Shown here: positions 25,264 through 35,789 of the stretch, one piece after another | How positions within the stretch are numbered: position 1 is the stretch's first letter | Layout of the letters: each line of letters begins with the position of its first letter | NCBI GenBank assembly: GCA_963827155.1 | Contig: CAWGZV010000002.1 | Span: forward strand, 3,596,001-3,660,000 | Origin: UTCFX2 sp963827155 | GTDB taxonomy: Bacteria > Chloroflexota > Anaerolineae > Anaerolineales > UBA4823 | Direction: 5' to 3' | Length of the DNA: 64,000 nt | Made by a program: the position numbers and the translations under genes | The notes under the pieces: model-generated | What the model was told of the DNA's origin: nothing | Database searches by the model: none | The model's input: the letters and a program-made list of their open reading frames with translations, nothing else

Positions 25264-27990
25264 TTAAGAAAGGATGCCGAGCTGCCGGGCACGTGCCGCC
25301 GCCTCAGTCCGGTTGGCGGCATCCAGCTTGCGGTAAATGCTGGCTGTATGAGCTTTCACCGTCCCTGGTGAGATAATCAGCTGAGCGGCAATCTCCTGGT
25401 TCGTCCTGCCCATCGCCATGAGCTGAAGGATTTCCAGCTCACGCCCGGACAGCGCCTCAATCGCCCCGGCTGGCAGAGAACGGAGACTTGCATTTTCTTT
25501 GGTTAATGAGAATGCCTCAAGAATTTTTTGGGCGTATTCGCGATGAAGCCGCTTATCAGACCGCAGGTAGGCTGAAAGTAGCTCTCGCCCTGCTTCTCCT
25601 GCCCCCAAAAAGACCCGGATATATCCCTCCGCTTTGGCCAGGGCAAGTGCTTCTTCGATGATTTCATTAGCTTCGGGTTGGCGCCGCTGCCCGGCGATAG
25701 CAGCCGCGGTAAGTATATGAATTCCAGTTGTTTGCTTGTTCGGCTGCCGGGAGCTGGCAGGGGCGTTGTCTTGGAAAGCAATTTTTCGGCTTCCTGAAAT
25801 CGGTCATGCGCCAGGTGGATGCGCGCCAGGATGAGACGGTAGTATTCTGGATAAAGATCGAAATCCTCGCTGAGTACGATCCGATCCGCCCATTCGGCGG
25901 GATTTCGCAAATCCCCGCTGGCGAGCTGCACTCGCACTCTCAATGTGCGGAAATCCTCGTCAAATTCACGCGGCCTTGCATTCTCTCGCAGCTTTGATTC
26001 GAAACTATCGACGATTTGCATCGCCCCCGGATAGTCCCCCTTAGCGCTGAGCACCCGGGTCAGAGCTAACAGCCCGAAACCGTCCGTCATAATATTCCGC
26101 CAGGGTTCGTTCGCCTTAAGGCCCTCTCGGATGTACTGCTCGGCTTCATCCAGATTATTCCATTCGTACAGCACCTCGCCCAGGTCGATCTTCATACTGC
26201 CGTTAGTGAAGATGAACCGGACGCTTTTCTCTTTGATGGGGTCAAGGTATTCGCGGCAAAGCGCCGCGGCTTCATGCAAACGTCCCTGCATCAAATAGAT
26301 TCGGGTAAGGAAAGGTGCAAGGGTCGGGATCGCCAGCCTCCCTTGAGATTCTTTCTCCCTTTGGATAGACTTGAGCGAGACCGCCACCGCCTCGTCGATA
26401 TATCCCCGTCTCGCCATGCTCATCCCGTATAGGAAATCCGCCGTGTTGCGCAGGATCAGCTCTTCGGCTGGGATTTTCTCCAGTTCCTTGTGGTCGGGGA
26501 GCGGAACAGATTCCGAAGAACTTCCCACAGGCGCGAGAAAGGCCAGAGCCAGATGGATGATCGTCAGCATCCACTGGTCCTCAGAGTTGGTTTCCCCACT
26601 TGTAAGCTGCTGTTTAATATTTTTCAGCAGCGGCAGCGCTTGCCCTATCCGGCTGTGGATGATGAGAATCCAGGCCTGGTAAAGACCAATCATGGGGCGT
26701 TCAATCAGCAATTGTGCTGGAAGAGAATCCGCCATCCACATTACCGAGGGATCGCCATCCACCAAACGTGCAGGTCCGCAGCGCTCAATCAGATCCGCAG
26801 CTTTATCGATCTCTTCCGCCGCCAAGAGCTGGTTGATCGCTTCGGGGATGTATCCGTTGCGCTCCAACCAGGTCGAGGCTCGCAATCGGAGCGGATTTGC
26901 CAGATAGGGCTGGGCTTGCTGCAGACGGGCGCGCAGCAGGTCGGCGAAGAGATGATGATATCGGAACCAGGTCCGCTCATCATCGAGCGGCGTCAAGAAG
27001 AGATTGGCCCGTTCCAGGTACTCGAGGATCGCGGCGGATTGCCCGGGGAGAGGCGGTTCCAATTTGGTCGAACTAAGCTCGCCGTCCCCCTCAAGCTCTT
27101 TGCCGTTTGCAAGTACTGCTTCGCACAGAGGCGCGGTCAGGCGCTCTAAAATCGAGGTGTGCAGCAGGAACGCTTCGATTTCTGGCGGTTGGCCTCTCAA
27201 GACTTCCTCAAGCAGGTAATCCAGGATGTAGCGGTTCGTTCCCGAAAACCCTTTGATAAAGCCTTGCACATCTTCCCGGTCGCGCATCGTTAGTGCTGCC
27301 ATCTGCAGCCCGGCGATCCAACCTTCTGTACGCGTTTCGAGTGCTGAGACCGATCCGCTGTCCAGCTTCAGCCCCATGACTTCGTTCAGGAACTGAGCCG
27401 CCTCGGCCTCTGTAAAGCGAAGATCGGCTGCTCGGAGCTCAATGATCTGGCCTCGGGCGCGCAGCCGGGCGATTGGAAGTGGAGGATCCGATCGGGAAAC
27501 AATCGTGAGGTGGAATCTGGTTGGGCAGTGCTCGAGCAAGAAAATTACCGCTTCATGCACCGCCGGGTTGCTGATGAAATGGTAGTCGTCAAGCACCAGC
27601 AGCATCTCCCCCTCGGCGGCATCCAGGTCGTTGATCACACTGATCAGCACCGCTTCATTTGCCGGCTGTTCCATCCCCGCCATGAGTTGGGCCGCCGTGT
27701 TCCCAATCTTACATTCTTTCTCCTGCAAGGCAGCAGCCAGGTAGCTCAGAAAACGGCTCGGCTGGTTGTCGTCCTTATCCAGCGACAGCCAGGCCGCAGG
27801 CATTCCGCATGTTTCCGCGTACGATGCTGCCAGGGTGGTCTTGCCAAAACCAGCCGGTGCGGTGATCAGTGCAAGCGGGCCGCGCATCCCATCCGCAATC
27901 CGCTCCCTGAGTCTCGGGTCGCGGCACCAACTCTCCTCGGGTGAAAGGCAAGCGCAGCTTTGTGCGGATGATCGGATCAGGCTGATTCAT
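25264..27990 (-). CDS. MalT-like LuxR-family ATP-binding transcriptional regulator, two frameshifts
   Basis: Three consecutive frames form one regulator of about 905 residues. It starts at 27990 (MNQPDPIIRTKLRLPFTRGELVPRP), crosses a one-base insertion near 27925, and continues with the STAND ATPase domain (APAGFGKTTLAAS as Walker A, MLLVLDDYHFI as Walker B). A long helical TPR-like region follows. A one-base loss near 25725 separates the tail, which reads ...LTAAAIAGQRRQPEANEII..., from a LuxR helix-turn-helix (LSGRELEILQLMAMGRTNQEI, TVKAHTASIYRKL). MalT-type proteins sense a ligand through the ATPase/TPR part and activate transcription. Its target is not evident; the minus-strand flavodoxin unit directly downstream and the plus-strand ATP-grasp gene upstream are both candidates. 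Confidence 0.88.
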
Positions 27991-28443
27991 GTCGTCGAAA
28001 AATCACGAGAGGAGCGCAGTGGCAGAAAATGCAGGCAGCCTTTTAGGTTTGTGATTCAAGCCGAAAGAAGGATTAATTATTCATGATAGCGAGAGGGTGA
28101 TGGTAGGGTCTTTCAATTATTGTAGACTAAAAACTTTCATTAGACAAGTTAATTTACTAACCACACCTGTGGAGAACATATCCATTTTCGGGATTTACCA
28201 GGCAGGCAAATCTTGCGGATGACCCGGTAAGATGTCAGCAGCTCTCTGGATTCCTTGCAGGCTGCACCACTCACCGGTCTTGCCGGTCAGCCGCGTGTCA
28301 TCGCGACGACGGTCAATATCGGCGCAGATGAGGCTGCGGCAGCGCCCTTTCTTCCGTTGATAAGACAGTAATCGCCTCGATTTGCTGGTATGATTCTCTT
28401 GATACAACACCTCGATCAGCCAGGACCTCCAGTAATTACCAGG
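27991..28443. other. Intergenic region without a recognisable gene
   Basis: About 450 bases between the divergent LuxR regulator and ATP-grasp genes. It should hold both promoters; I see no strong -35/-10 pair. The antisense frame overlapping the ATP-grasp start is a shadow. Confidence 0.5.
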
Positions 28444-29484
28444 ATGGGCACGGACATCACAAACCTCAAGAATATACGAAACGGCAGGATTGCCATTATT
28501 TATTGCTCTCTGGATGATTTTCCTATTGAAGATGGGTTGGAAATTATCCCGGACAGTGAAGAGGCCGAAATTTCTGTGGCCCTGAAGGCTGCCCTTAAAT
28601 CTCAAGGCTTCGAGGCTGACATCCTGACTGTTCGCCCAGATCGGTTGGAGCAGCTGCAGGAATATGCTTTCATCTATAATCTTGTGGAAAGCATTGTCGG
28701 GTACGACGACCTGCTCTATCAAATTGCCTCGAAGATGGAAGGTCTAGGGTTGTGCTTCACTGGCTCGAATGCCGAGACCCTCCGGACGTGCCAGGATAAG
28801 GCCAAAACTAAGGATATCCTGCTGGATCATGGGCTTTTGACACCCGCATTTGCTGTGATAAAACCTGGGGCAACTTTTGAAACCGGTTTAGATTTCCCGT
28901 TGTTTGTTAAGCCGGTTGAGTTGGAAAGCCATATCGGCGTTTCAAGCAACTCAGTGGTCTGGACCCCTGCCAAATTAAAAGCGAAGGTCTCAGAAATTCA
29001 TCGCCTTTATAAGCAGCCCGCCCTGGTTGAAGAATATATTGAAGGGCGTGATATCAGCGCCGCCCTGCTCGGCAATGGAGCCGCCCTTCAAGTGCTGCCC
29101 TTATCCGAAATCGTATTCTTCGAGGGTTTTTCAGGACCAAAGATCCAAACATATGAGGCTTCCTGGGTGGAAGGTTCGAATGCCTATATCAATCATAAGG
29201 CTGTCTGCCCTTGCACGCTGACCGATCAAATGTGGGATTTGCTGATCGAGATCGCACGTACCAGTTATAATGCGTTGGGTTGTTGGGATTACGCCCGGGT
29301 TGATTTTCGGCTGGACGGTGATATACCCTACGTTTTGGAGGTTAATCCGAACCCTTGCCTCTACCCCGAGATCGCCGGTTTTATCGTCTCCAGTCAGGTC
29401 GCCGGCATGGATTACTCGACGACAGTTCAGAAAATTCTTGAAAGCGCCATGCTGCGCTGCACTCGATCGGGCAGACCTCTGTAA
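28444..29484 (+). CDS. ATP-grasp ligase, D-Ala-D-Ala ligase-like
   Basis: A 346-residue protein starting at 28444 (MGTDITNLKN). It has the ATP-grasp layout: N-terminal Rossmann-like domain with YNLVESIVGYDDLLYQIA, central segment with FTGSNAETLRTCQDKAKTK, then the ATP-binding PLFVKPVELESHIGVSSNS and ALVEEYIEGRDISAALLG, and metal-binding YVLEVNPNPCL. This is the Ddl (D-alanine-D-alanine ligase) type, but the first domain lacks some Ddl landmarks, so the true substrates may be other amino acids or peptides. A cNMP-domain ABC exporter starts 56 bases downstream, which suggests a made-and-exported small peptide or amino-acid conjugate. Confidence 0.85.
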   Translation: MGTDITNLKNIRNGRIAIIYCSLDDFPIEDGLEIIPDSEEAEISVALKAALKSQGFEADILTVRPDRLEQLQEYAFIYNLVESIVGYDDLLYQIASKMEGLGLCFTGSNAETLRTCQDKAKTKDILLDHGLLTPAFAVIKPGATFETGLDFPLFVKPVELESHIGVSSNSVVWTPAKLKAKVSEIHRLYKQPALVEEYIEGRDISAALLGNGAALQVLPLSEIVFFEGFSGPKIQTYEASWVEGSNAYINHKAVCPCTLTDQMWDLLIEIARTSYNALGCWDYARVDFRLDGDIPYVLEVNPNPCLYPEIAGFIVSSQVAGMDYSTTVQKILESAMLRCTRSGRPL

Positions 29485-29540
29485 GAATAATAATTGACTA
29501 TTCCACTCGCCAGACGTTCTAATCTCTTGAAAATAATCAC

Positions 29541-31731
29541 ATGACCCATTTCTTGCGCCGTATCATCTTCGATTATTTTAAACCCTACCGCAAGCAAGCC
29601 TTGCTGATGTTCCTGTGCATCGGGACCTTGATCGTCTTTGACACCCTTTTCCCGCTGGGCACGACTTTCTTGATTGACCGGGCTATCACCCCCCATAATT
29701 TCCAAATGCTTGTGTTGATTGCAGTTATTTTGATAGGTCTATTTGTTGTGTCTTCATTTGGATCTTTAGGCGCCGATTACCTGACCGCGTGGTTGCAGGC
29801 GCGCATCACCAACGATATGCGAATGCAGATGTTCTCTCATTTGCAGTCCTTGCCGGCCAGCTATTATACCCACCTTCAATATGGGGACGTCATTATTCGC
29901 TTCAATACCGATCTGGCCGCGATCGAATATGCTTTGGCTTACTCTGTGATCGCCGGCATTCAGAGTATTGTCCAGCTTATCATGAGCGTTATTGTGCTCA
30001 TTATGCTGAATGTCCCGCTGGGGATCGCGACAATCATCGTTTTATCCTTGACCGTGGTGTTTCCGAAGCGGCTGGTCGATCGGGCTTCTGACCTCATGGC
30101 CGAGCGTCGCATCCAGGAATCGGATATTACCAGCACGGTCCAGGATAATCTCCAGGCAAACGCTGTTAATCGGGTATTTGGCTTGCGAGACCTGGCAATT
30201 GCCGCCTTTTCAAGCCAGCTCAAGCGCTTTGCCAAAATTGCTACCCGCTCCGCCTACACCGATTGGCAGGTGAATCGGGTCACAAACATGGGACAATACC
30301 TGATCCAGATGCTCGTCATCATCGCCGGAGGCTACCTGGTCTTCATTGGCAAGCTGTCGGTTGGGGCCTGGGTTGGATTTACGGGTGTGCTGATCAACGT
30401 GGGTTATGCTGTTGCGTTGGTATCGGTTGCCTGGGCTGGTTTAATTCCTGCGGTGACCAGCTTAAAACGAGTTCGACAGCCTATTGAATGAAAAAATCCT
30501 GGTTAAAGATAACCCGGATGTGCCCCTGGCAAGGTTTACAAAGTTTATCTATTTTAAGGATGTTAGCTTTAGCTACGCCGGGGAAGGTGGAAAGCCAATC
30601 CTCGATCGTGTGACTCTCTACGTCCCCTCTCGTAAATCTGTGGCGATTATCGGTCGAAGCGGGTCAGGTAAAAGCACGATCCTCAACTTACTGATGCGCT
30701 TCTACGATCCCCAATCCGGGCACATCCTGGTAGATAGTCAGAATATCCAGCAGGTCAGCCTGGCTTCCCTCCGATCGCAAATGGGCGTGGTCTTTCAAGA
30801 TACATTCCTGTTCAACATCTCCCTCCGTGAGAATATCCGCCTGGGCAAAATTGGCGCCACCGATGAAGAGGTCGAAGCAGCCGCCAGGGATGCAGGTGTT
30901 CACGACACCATCATAGGACTTCCCGCTGGCTACGATACTCTGGCAGGCGAGCAGGGTAAAGGCCTTTCGGGTGGGCAGCGTCAGCGGATTGCTCTTGCCC
31001 GCGCCATAATCCGCCGCCCGGCAATCTTGCTCCTGGATGAAGCCACTTCAGCCCTCGATCCAGAGACAGAAATGCTGATCTATGAAACCTTGGGGGCGTT
31101 GAAGCACTCCTGTACTATTTTATCCGTCACCCACCGCCTCGCCCCTGTTGTCGACAGCGATCTCATCGTGGTGATGGACCAGGGCAAAGTGGTTGAGAGC
31201 GGGACGCATGAAGCGCTGATCAATGAAGGCGGGCTTTACTACCAGCTTTTCACCCAGCAGAACGGATTCACCATCAGCCCTGACGGGTTATATGCCGAAG
31301 TGACCCCAGATCGCCTTCGCAGTATCCCTCTATTTGCCCAGCTTGACAGCGCCTCTCTGGCGCTGTTCGCCTCTCAGTTTATCTCCGAAAGATTCGAAGC
31401 GGGGCAAATGGTGATCCGAGAAGGCGAGCCGGGAGATAAGTTTTATGTCATCGTGCGCGGAAAATTATCTGTCGCCGTCACAGGCTCCGATCAGGTCCCT
31501 GTCCAGCTTGCCACTCTGCAAGATGGCGATTATTTCGGTGAGATCGCCCTCCTGGAGGGCAGCCCACGCACGGCGAACGTACGAGCAGTTCTGTCAAGCC
31601 TGTGCATCTCTCTTGATCGGAAGCTCTTTTTGAACATGCTCGCAGGCAACCCTGCGGTGCGCCTCGCCATCGAAAGCACTACCAGAGACCGTCTGATAGC
31701 GTTGAAGAATAAGTCCTCTGACACCATCTGA
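29541..31731 (+). CDS. ABC exporter (TMD-NBD) with C-terminal cyclic-nucleotide-binding domain, one frameshift
   Basis: Two frames join to one protein of about 730 residues after removing one base near 30480 (...LKRVRQLLNEKILVKDN...). The first 300 residues are six exporter helices. The NBD follows with Walker A GRSGSGKST, signature KGLSGGQRQRIALARAI, Walker B LLLDEATSALD and SVTHR. The last 130 residues are a Crp-like cyclic-nucleotide-binding domain with an intact phosphate-binding cassette, FGEIALLEGSPRTANVRA. Half-size exporters of this kind homodimerise. A cytoplasmic ligand-binding tail implies gating or activation by cAMP, cGMP or a related ligand. It follows the ATP-grasp gene on the same strand with no obvious terminator between. 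Confidence 0.9.
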
Positions 31732-32002
31732 ATTTCCCCTTTCATATCCCCTCGTAATTTTCGTTGGATTGAGTCTCGCCCGTTGAGCTGACCTCCGGCT
31801 CATAAAGCGACAGCCCACTAATTAATACCAAAACAGTCTTATTGGTGTATAATGCGTTCCCGATATAAAATTGCATGAGGATCGTCACCTGACGGTCATA
31901 TCCGAGCGAACGGTTTCCAGAAATCGGCGTGGTTCGATGACCGCACGTGGCTTTCTGATATCGATCATAAACTGAATGTTCAGCAACAGACTAGGAGGAA
32001 GT

Positions 32003-32422
32003 ATGCAGACAAAACTCAACCCGTACATCAACTTTAAGGGGAATACCGAGGCCGCGATGAAGTTTTATCACACGGTTTTCGGCGGCGAGCTCAAAATGAG
32101 CACCTTCAAAGAGTTCCACGCTTCTCAATCGCCGGATGAAGATAACTTGATCATGCACGCACAGCTGGAGACTGGGAACGGTATGACCATCATGGCGTCT
32201 GACACCCCGAACCGGATGGAATACCGCCCGGGTACAAACTTCAGCATGTCGCTCAGCGGGGAGAACGAGCCTGAGCTGACCGCCTACTTTCAAAAACTTT
32301 CTGCCGGCGGTTCGGTCACAATGCCCCTCACCAAAGCAAACTGGGGTGATACCTTTGGAATGTTCACGGATAAGTTTGGCGTGGGTTGGATGGTGAATAT
32401 CACAGCGCCAAAAACGACATGA
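32003..32422 (+). CDS. VOC-family (PhnB-like) protein
   Basis: The ATG at 32003 follows a perfect AGGAGGAA ribosome-binding site; a start nine codons upstream is unlikely. The 139 residues show the 3-demethylubiquinone/PhnB-type glyoxalase fold: NPYINFKGNTEAAMKFYHTV, HAQLETGNGMTIMASDTP, and the closing GMFTDKFGVGWMVNI. The family includes metal enzymes and non-catalytic binding proteins such as antibiotic-binding ones; this one keeps the early His/Glu pattern only partly. A GC-rich hairpin 74 bases after the stop may terminate it. Confidence 0.9.
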   Translation: MQTKLNPYINFKGNTEAAMKFYHTVFGGELKMSTFKEFHASQSPDEDNLIMHAQLETGNGMTIMASDTPNRMEYRPGTNFSMSLSGENEPELTAYFQKLSAGGSVTMPLTKANWGDTFGMFTDKFGVGWMVNITAPKTT

Positions 32423-32495
32423 GGGTCGCGGCTGATATCTGACCCGCACCCTTAATCCTTATACCCTGATTTGGGATTTTCTTAGTAAGATTCGC

Positions 32496-32525
32496 CAGGC
32501 GCCCTCCTGAAAGAGAGGGCGCCTG
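32496..32525 (+). terminator. Hairpin after the VOC gene
   Basis: Perfect 11-base arms, CAGGCGCCCTC and GAGGGCGCCTG, with an 8-base loop. The tail (TTGATTAG) is only weakly T-rich, so termination efficiency is uncertain. Confidence 0.5.
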
Positions 32526-32636
32526 TTGATTAGTGCGGGTGCCAGGATGTTCACAAAGCCGTCCATCGCGAACCATGGATCGGACCTGAAGGTCTGCCCT
32601 TCCATCGCACATGCTCTGGCGGCTGTCTTAAACCCA

Positions 32637-33059
32637 TCATCCTTCCCCCGACAATTTTCTGGGCTTCAATGTGAGCCCGTAAAGCACCCCAAGGACCACC
32701 ATCTCCACCATTCCCGCCGCTGCAGAATAGGCTAACAGACTGCCTGGCACTTCGAACATCATCCATTGCGAAGCGGTGCTCATCACTACCCGCAGAAACC
32801 ATAAGATCAATCCAAAACTGACGCCCTTCAAGACCCTGGTTTTTCCTGGCAAGCTTTCATAAAGCAGCAAGAACAATCCCGCCAGCAGAAAACCATAAGC
32901 CAGGTCGATCATTATTCCTGCCGCAAAATTGACCGATGTCCTGGCAATCGGTCTGTATACCTCAAGCAATTGGACTGCCATCGAATTCCCGTTGATCAAC
33001 CCGTCCATGATCCCAAACAACACCCCACTGATCAGGCTCACTGTGATATATCGCTTCAT
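32637..33059 (-). CDS. Four-helix membrane protein of unknown function
   Basis: A protein of about 140 residues (MKRYITVSLISGVLFGIMDG) with four hydrophobic segments: around residues 1-25, 45-65, 80-100 and 110-130. Charged residues are confined to short loops. No family recognised with confidence; it resembles small Chloroflexota membrane proteins of the DUF-type near stress genes. A TTG two codons upstream (33065) is an alternative start. It is convergent with the VOC gene. Confidence 0.65.
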   Translation of the reverse strand: MKRYITVSLISGVLFGIMDGLINGNSMAVQLLEVYRPIARTSVNFAAGIMIDLAYGFLLAGLFLLLYESLPGKTRVLKGVSFGLILWFLRVVMSTASQWMMFEVPGSLLAYSAAAGMVEMVVLGVLYGLTLKPRKLSGEG

Positions 33060-33192
33060 CTCCAATTTTTCCCTTCTATCCCTTGAGAAAAAACTGCAGT
33101 CTTCGTCTATTTTCTTCCATCAGCCTCTCCCAATTCTATTGATCCACCTCACACCAGGCGGTCCCTATCAAGGCTCTGTCCAGTGTCTAAGT

Positions 33193-33744
33193 TCAGTCTT
33201 GCTTTGCCTCCAGCAACTCCAGCAGCTTCAGCGTTGTGTTCCAATTGCGGATTGTCAAGCTGCGATAGAACCGCGAGCTCACAATCTTCGTCAGACGGCT
33301 CTGGCTTGCTCTTGCGATCAGCCTTGAAAAATAGAGCACCTCGTTCCCACCAAATGCCTGGTCCACGCCTTCTTTGAGGAAAATGCTGTTTATGATCTCC
33401 TCTGAGGTCAATGGCGCTCTCAGAAATAAGACATCGTAACGGTAGCTTGCCGGATCGCTGCCGAAGCCATTCGGTGCGAGCCGGACAATATCTCTGAACT
33501 CCTCGACCGACCGGAGAACCACCAGCAGCTCCATCTGGAGCTGCTGATACAATGCGCCTTCGATCAGGCCTGTCAGTCTGGATTTGTCTGCCTCTTCTGT
33601 ACAGAAAACGACATTGCCGCTTTGAATATATGTGCGCACGCGGCTGAATCCTGTTCGCTCAAAACAAGCTGCCAGGTCCTTCATCTTGATAAGATTATTC
33701 CCGCCAACATTGATTCCGCGCAGCAAGGCTGCATATGCCTTCAT
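33193..33744 (-). CDS. DUF1697-family protein
   Basis: A 183-residue protein starting at 33744 behind AAGGAGAGCAAG. The family signature is at the N-terminus: YAALLRGINVGGNNLIKMKDL, followed by VRTYIQSGNVVF and late RNWNTTLKL. DUF1697 proteins are common single-copy bacterial proteins of unknown function. No operon partner apart from the membrane protein 130 bases downstream on the same strand. Confidence 0.92.
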   Translation of the reverse strand: MKAYAALLRGINVGGNNLIKMKDLAACFERTGFSRVRTYIQSGNVVFCTEEADKSRLTGLIEGALYQQLQMELLVVLRSVEEFRDIVRLAPNGFGSDPASYRYDVLFLRAPLTSEEIINSIFLKEGVDQAFGGNEVLYFSRLIARASQSRLTKIVSSRFYRSLTIRNWNTTLKLLELLEAKQD

Positions 33745-34025
33745 CTTGCTCTCCTTAAGTCGCACCGTTAAGCTTCATGATAATCATGTCTGCTAATTCT
33801 AATCCAGGTCTGGTTTTGCATCTGCCGCCCTCAAAATTTCCCAGGTTCATTTCATTCTTCTTTTTACCACCAAAAAAGTGACAGCCTCCGCCGATTGTGC
33901 TGCATGCGTATTTCAAAAAAGACCCGCCGCCACATGCGCGGCATCCAGTCTTATCGCTGTAGGCATGCCAGTGTTTCGGCAGCCGAATCTCAAATATTAA
34001 TTTTGCCCGAGGATATAATCACCCA

Positions 34026-35273
34026 ATGCGCATCACCATCCTCACCTACGGCTCGCGCGGCGATGTGCAGCCTTGCCTGGCATTGGCCTTTGCCTTGCGG
34101 CAGGCTGGGCACAAACCCCTCCTTGCGCTGCCCGAATTCCTGCGCGGCCAGGCTGATAATCTGGGGATTCCGGTCCTCCCGCTTCCTGGTGACATCGCTC
34201 GGCTCTCTCAAGGTTTTTCTAGAGCCGGAAAAAATCCGCTTGCGATGATTCGCACTCTGCAGCGAAATATCGAACCAATCGCTATCGATGTTGCGCGCCT
34301 CGCCTTCCAGGCTTGCCAGGGAGCCGATTTGATTGTCCACACCTTTCTATTTACCCTCGGCGCGCATGCCTTTGCCCGCCAGTTGGGCATACCAGACATT
34401 TCGGTTCAGTTCTTCCCGATGTTCGTTACCAGCAGAGACTATCCTCAATTAGCTTTCCCCAACCTGCCTCTGGGCTCGTTCTATAACTACCTGACTCATC
34501 GCATCGCCAGCGCGGTTTTCTTCGCATCCCAACAACTCATGTACCCGCGCATCCGTAAAGCCGCACCCTACTTCCCGCCGCGCTTGCCTTCTCCTTTCAA
34601 GGCTTCAGCTGGGCGCTCCGCTGCTCCTCTCTTGCTTGCCTACAGCCCGACACTTGTACCCCCTGATCCGGATCAGGGGGCCAATATCCACACCACCGGT
34701 TTCTGGTTTCTTGATCAATCGTCTGATTTTCAGCCTTCTACCGAGCTGGATGAGTTCCTCGCTTCTGGTCCGCCGCCGGTTTGTGTGGGTTTTGGAAGCA
34801 TGATCCACCCGGATTCGCCTCGGCTTCAGCGCCTGCTGTTAGATGGATTGCGCCAGGTAGACCAGCGTGCCGTGGTCCTCACCGGTTGGGACGGGTGGGC
34901 AGCCGCCGAGCCCGGTCCAGACCGCCTGTTCCTGGAGGATGCTCCGCATCGCTGGCTTTTTCCTCGCTGTTCGGCAGTCATCCATCATGGCGGGGCAGGG
35001 ACTGCCGCAGCCGCCCTCCGCTCTGGCAAACCGAATTTGGTTCTCCCGTTAGCAGTCGATCAGCCTTTCTGGGCGAGGCGCATTCATTTGTTTGGCGCCA
35101 GCCCTCCCCCTCTCGACCCGCATGCCCTGACTTCCAGTCAGGTTGCCGCGGCTCTAAGTCAGGCTCTCGAAAGTGAAGCAATCCATCAGCGGGCCTCCCT
35201 CATCGGAGAGGCTGTTAAGAGTGAGGACGGTCTTCATAAAACTCTCGAAATAATCGAACGCTTCGCCGAATAA
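34026..35273 (+). CDS. GT1-family glycosyltransferase (UGT/sterol-glucosyltransferase-like)
   Basis: A 415-residue GT-B enzyme. The N-terminus is MRITILTYGSRGDVQPCLAL, the acceptor-domain signature of the MGT/vancomycin/sterol-glucosyltransferase group; the donor domain shows PVCVGFGSMIHPD, LFPRCSAVIHHGGAGTAAAA and LPLAVDQPFWARRI, the nucleotide-sugar-binding segment. It would transfer a sugar from UDP- or TDP-sugar to a lipid or small molecule in the cytoplasm. No ribosome-binding site is strong. A degraded second copy of its C-terminal tail lies 24 kb away at 59740-59990. Confidence 0.93.
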   Translation: MRITILTYGSRGDVQPCLALAFALRQAGHKPLLALPEFLRGQADNLGIPVLPLPGDIARLSQGFSRAGKNPLAMIRTLQRNIEPIAIDVARLAFQACQGADLIVHTFLFTLGAHAFARQLGIPDISVQFFPMFVTSRDYPQLAFPNLPLGSFYNYLTHRIASAVFFASQQLMYPRIRKAAPYFPPRLPSPFKASAGRSAAPLLLAYSPTLVPPDPDQGANIHTTGFWFLDQSSDFQPSTELDEFLASGPPPVCVGFGSMIHPDSPRLQRLLLDGLRQVDQRAVVLTGWDGWAAAEPGPDRLFLEDAPHRWLFPRCSAVIHHGGAGTAAAALRSGKPNLVLPLAVDQPFWARRIHLFGASPPPLDPHALTSSQVAAALSQALESEAIHQRASLIGEAVKSEDGLHKTLEIIERFAE

Positions 35274-35381
35274 CGCATCACAATTCCCCCGAAGACCAGG
35301 AATTACTCCTCGCCTGGTATCTGAACCGCCCATTAACGAACCGGTTGTTGTAACTCTCATGAACAATTAATAAATATTACC

Positions 35382-35410
35382 TTGACAATATATATACATG
35401 ATAGTATTAT
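35382..35410 (+). promoter_or_regulatory. Consensus promoter of the small secreted protein gene
   Basis: A perfect TTGACA at 35382-35387, a 17-base spacer and TATTAT at 35405-35410, lying 58 bases before the ATG at 35468. This is the strongest promoter visible on the plus strand in the window. Confidence 0.8.
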
Positions 35411-35467
35411 TGAACTTAGAACGATATTGACCAACCCTAGAACAACTATTGAATGGAGGAATTTGAA

Positions 35468-35728
35468 ATGAAACTTCACGTTTTACTGTTATCCGCTTTA
35501 GTCCTGGCTCTCTTTGTCGGTGTGAATTTTAGCGGTGCCTCTGCGGCGCCTGAACAGCCGGAACCCAATGGCCGGTCCTGGGGCACTCTTGTTGACGAAA
35601 GCCCTGGGGTTTGGCGAGCGCATTTTGCACTACTGGGTATCGAAGATGGCACCGGCAGACTCTTCGGAGAAGTTGTGAAGGGCCTTGCCAAGACCGGCGA
35701 GATGGGCATGCACGCCTCCGGGAAATAA
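35468..35728 (+). CDS. Small secreted protein (86 aa)
   Basis: The ATG at 35468 has GGAGGAA eight bases upstream. The signal peptide (LHVLLLSALVLALFVGVNF, cut near GASAAPE) is followed by about 60 mature residues, GRSWGTLVDESPGVWRAHFA and a glycine/lysine end. No family recognised. It has its own consensus promoter and a canonical terminator, so it is a compact, probably highly expressed, monocistronic gene. Confidence 0.75.
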   Translation: MKLHVLLLSALVLALFVGVNFSGASAAPEQPEPNGRSWGTLVDESPGVWRAHFALLGIEDGTGRLFGEVVKGLAKTGEMGMHASGK

Positions 35729-35755
35729 GACCTTCAAGCCGCTAAGGTAAAGAAA

Positions 35756-35787
35756 AACCGCACCCCAAAAGGGTGCGGTTTTTTATT
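35756..35787 (+). terminator. Rho-independent terminator
   Basis: Arms AACCGCACCC (35756-35765) and GGGTGCGGTT (35771-35780) with a CAAAA loop, extended by A/T pairs and followed by TTTTATTT. Located 28 bases after the stop of the small secreted protein. Confidence 0.92.
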
Positions 35788-35789
35788 TG

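Noticed and set aside
28195..28722. A 175-codon antisense frame over the ATP-grasp start
   Set aside because: Shadow of the ATP-grasp gene; no ribosome-binding site or motif.
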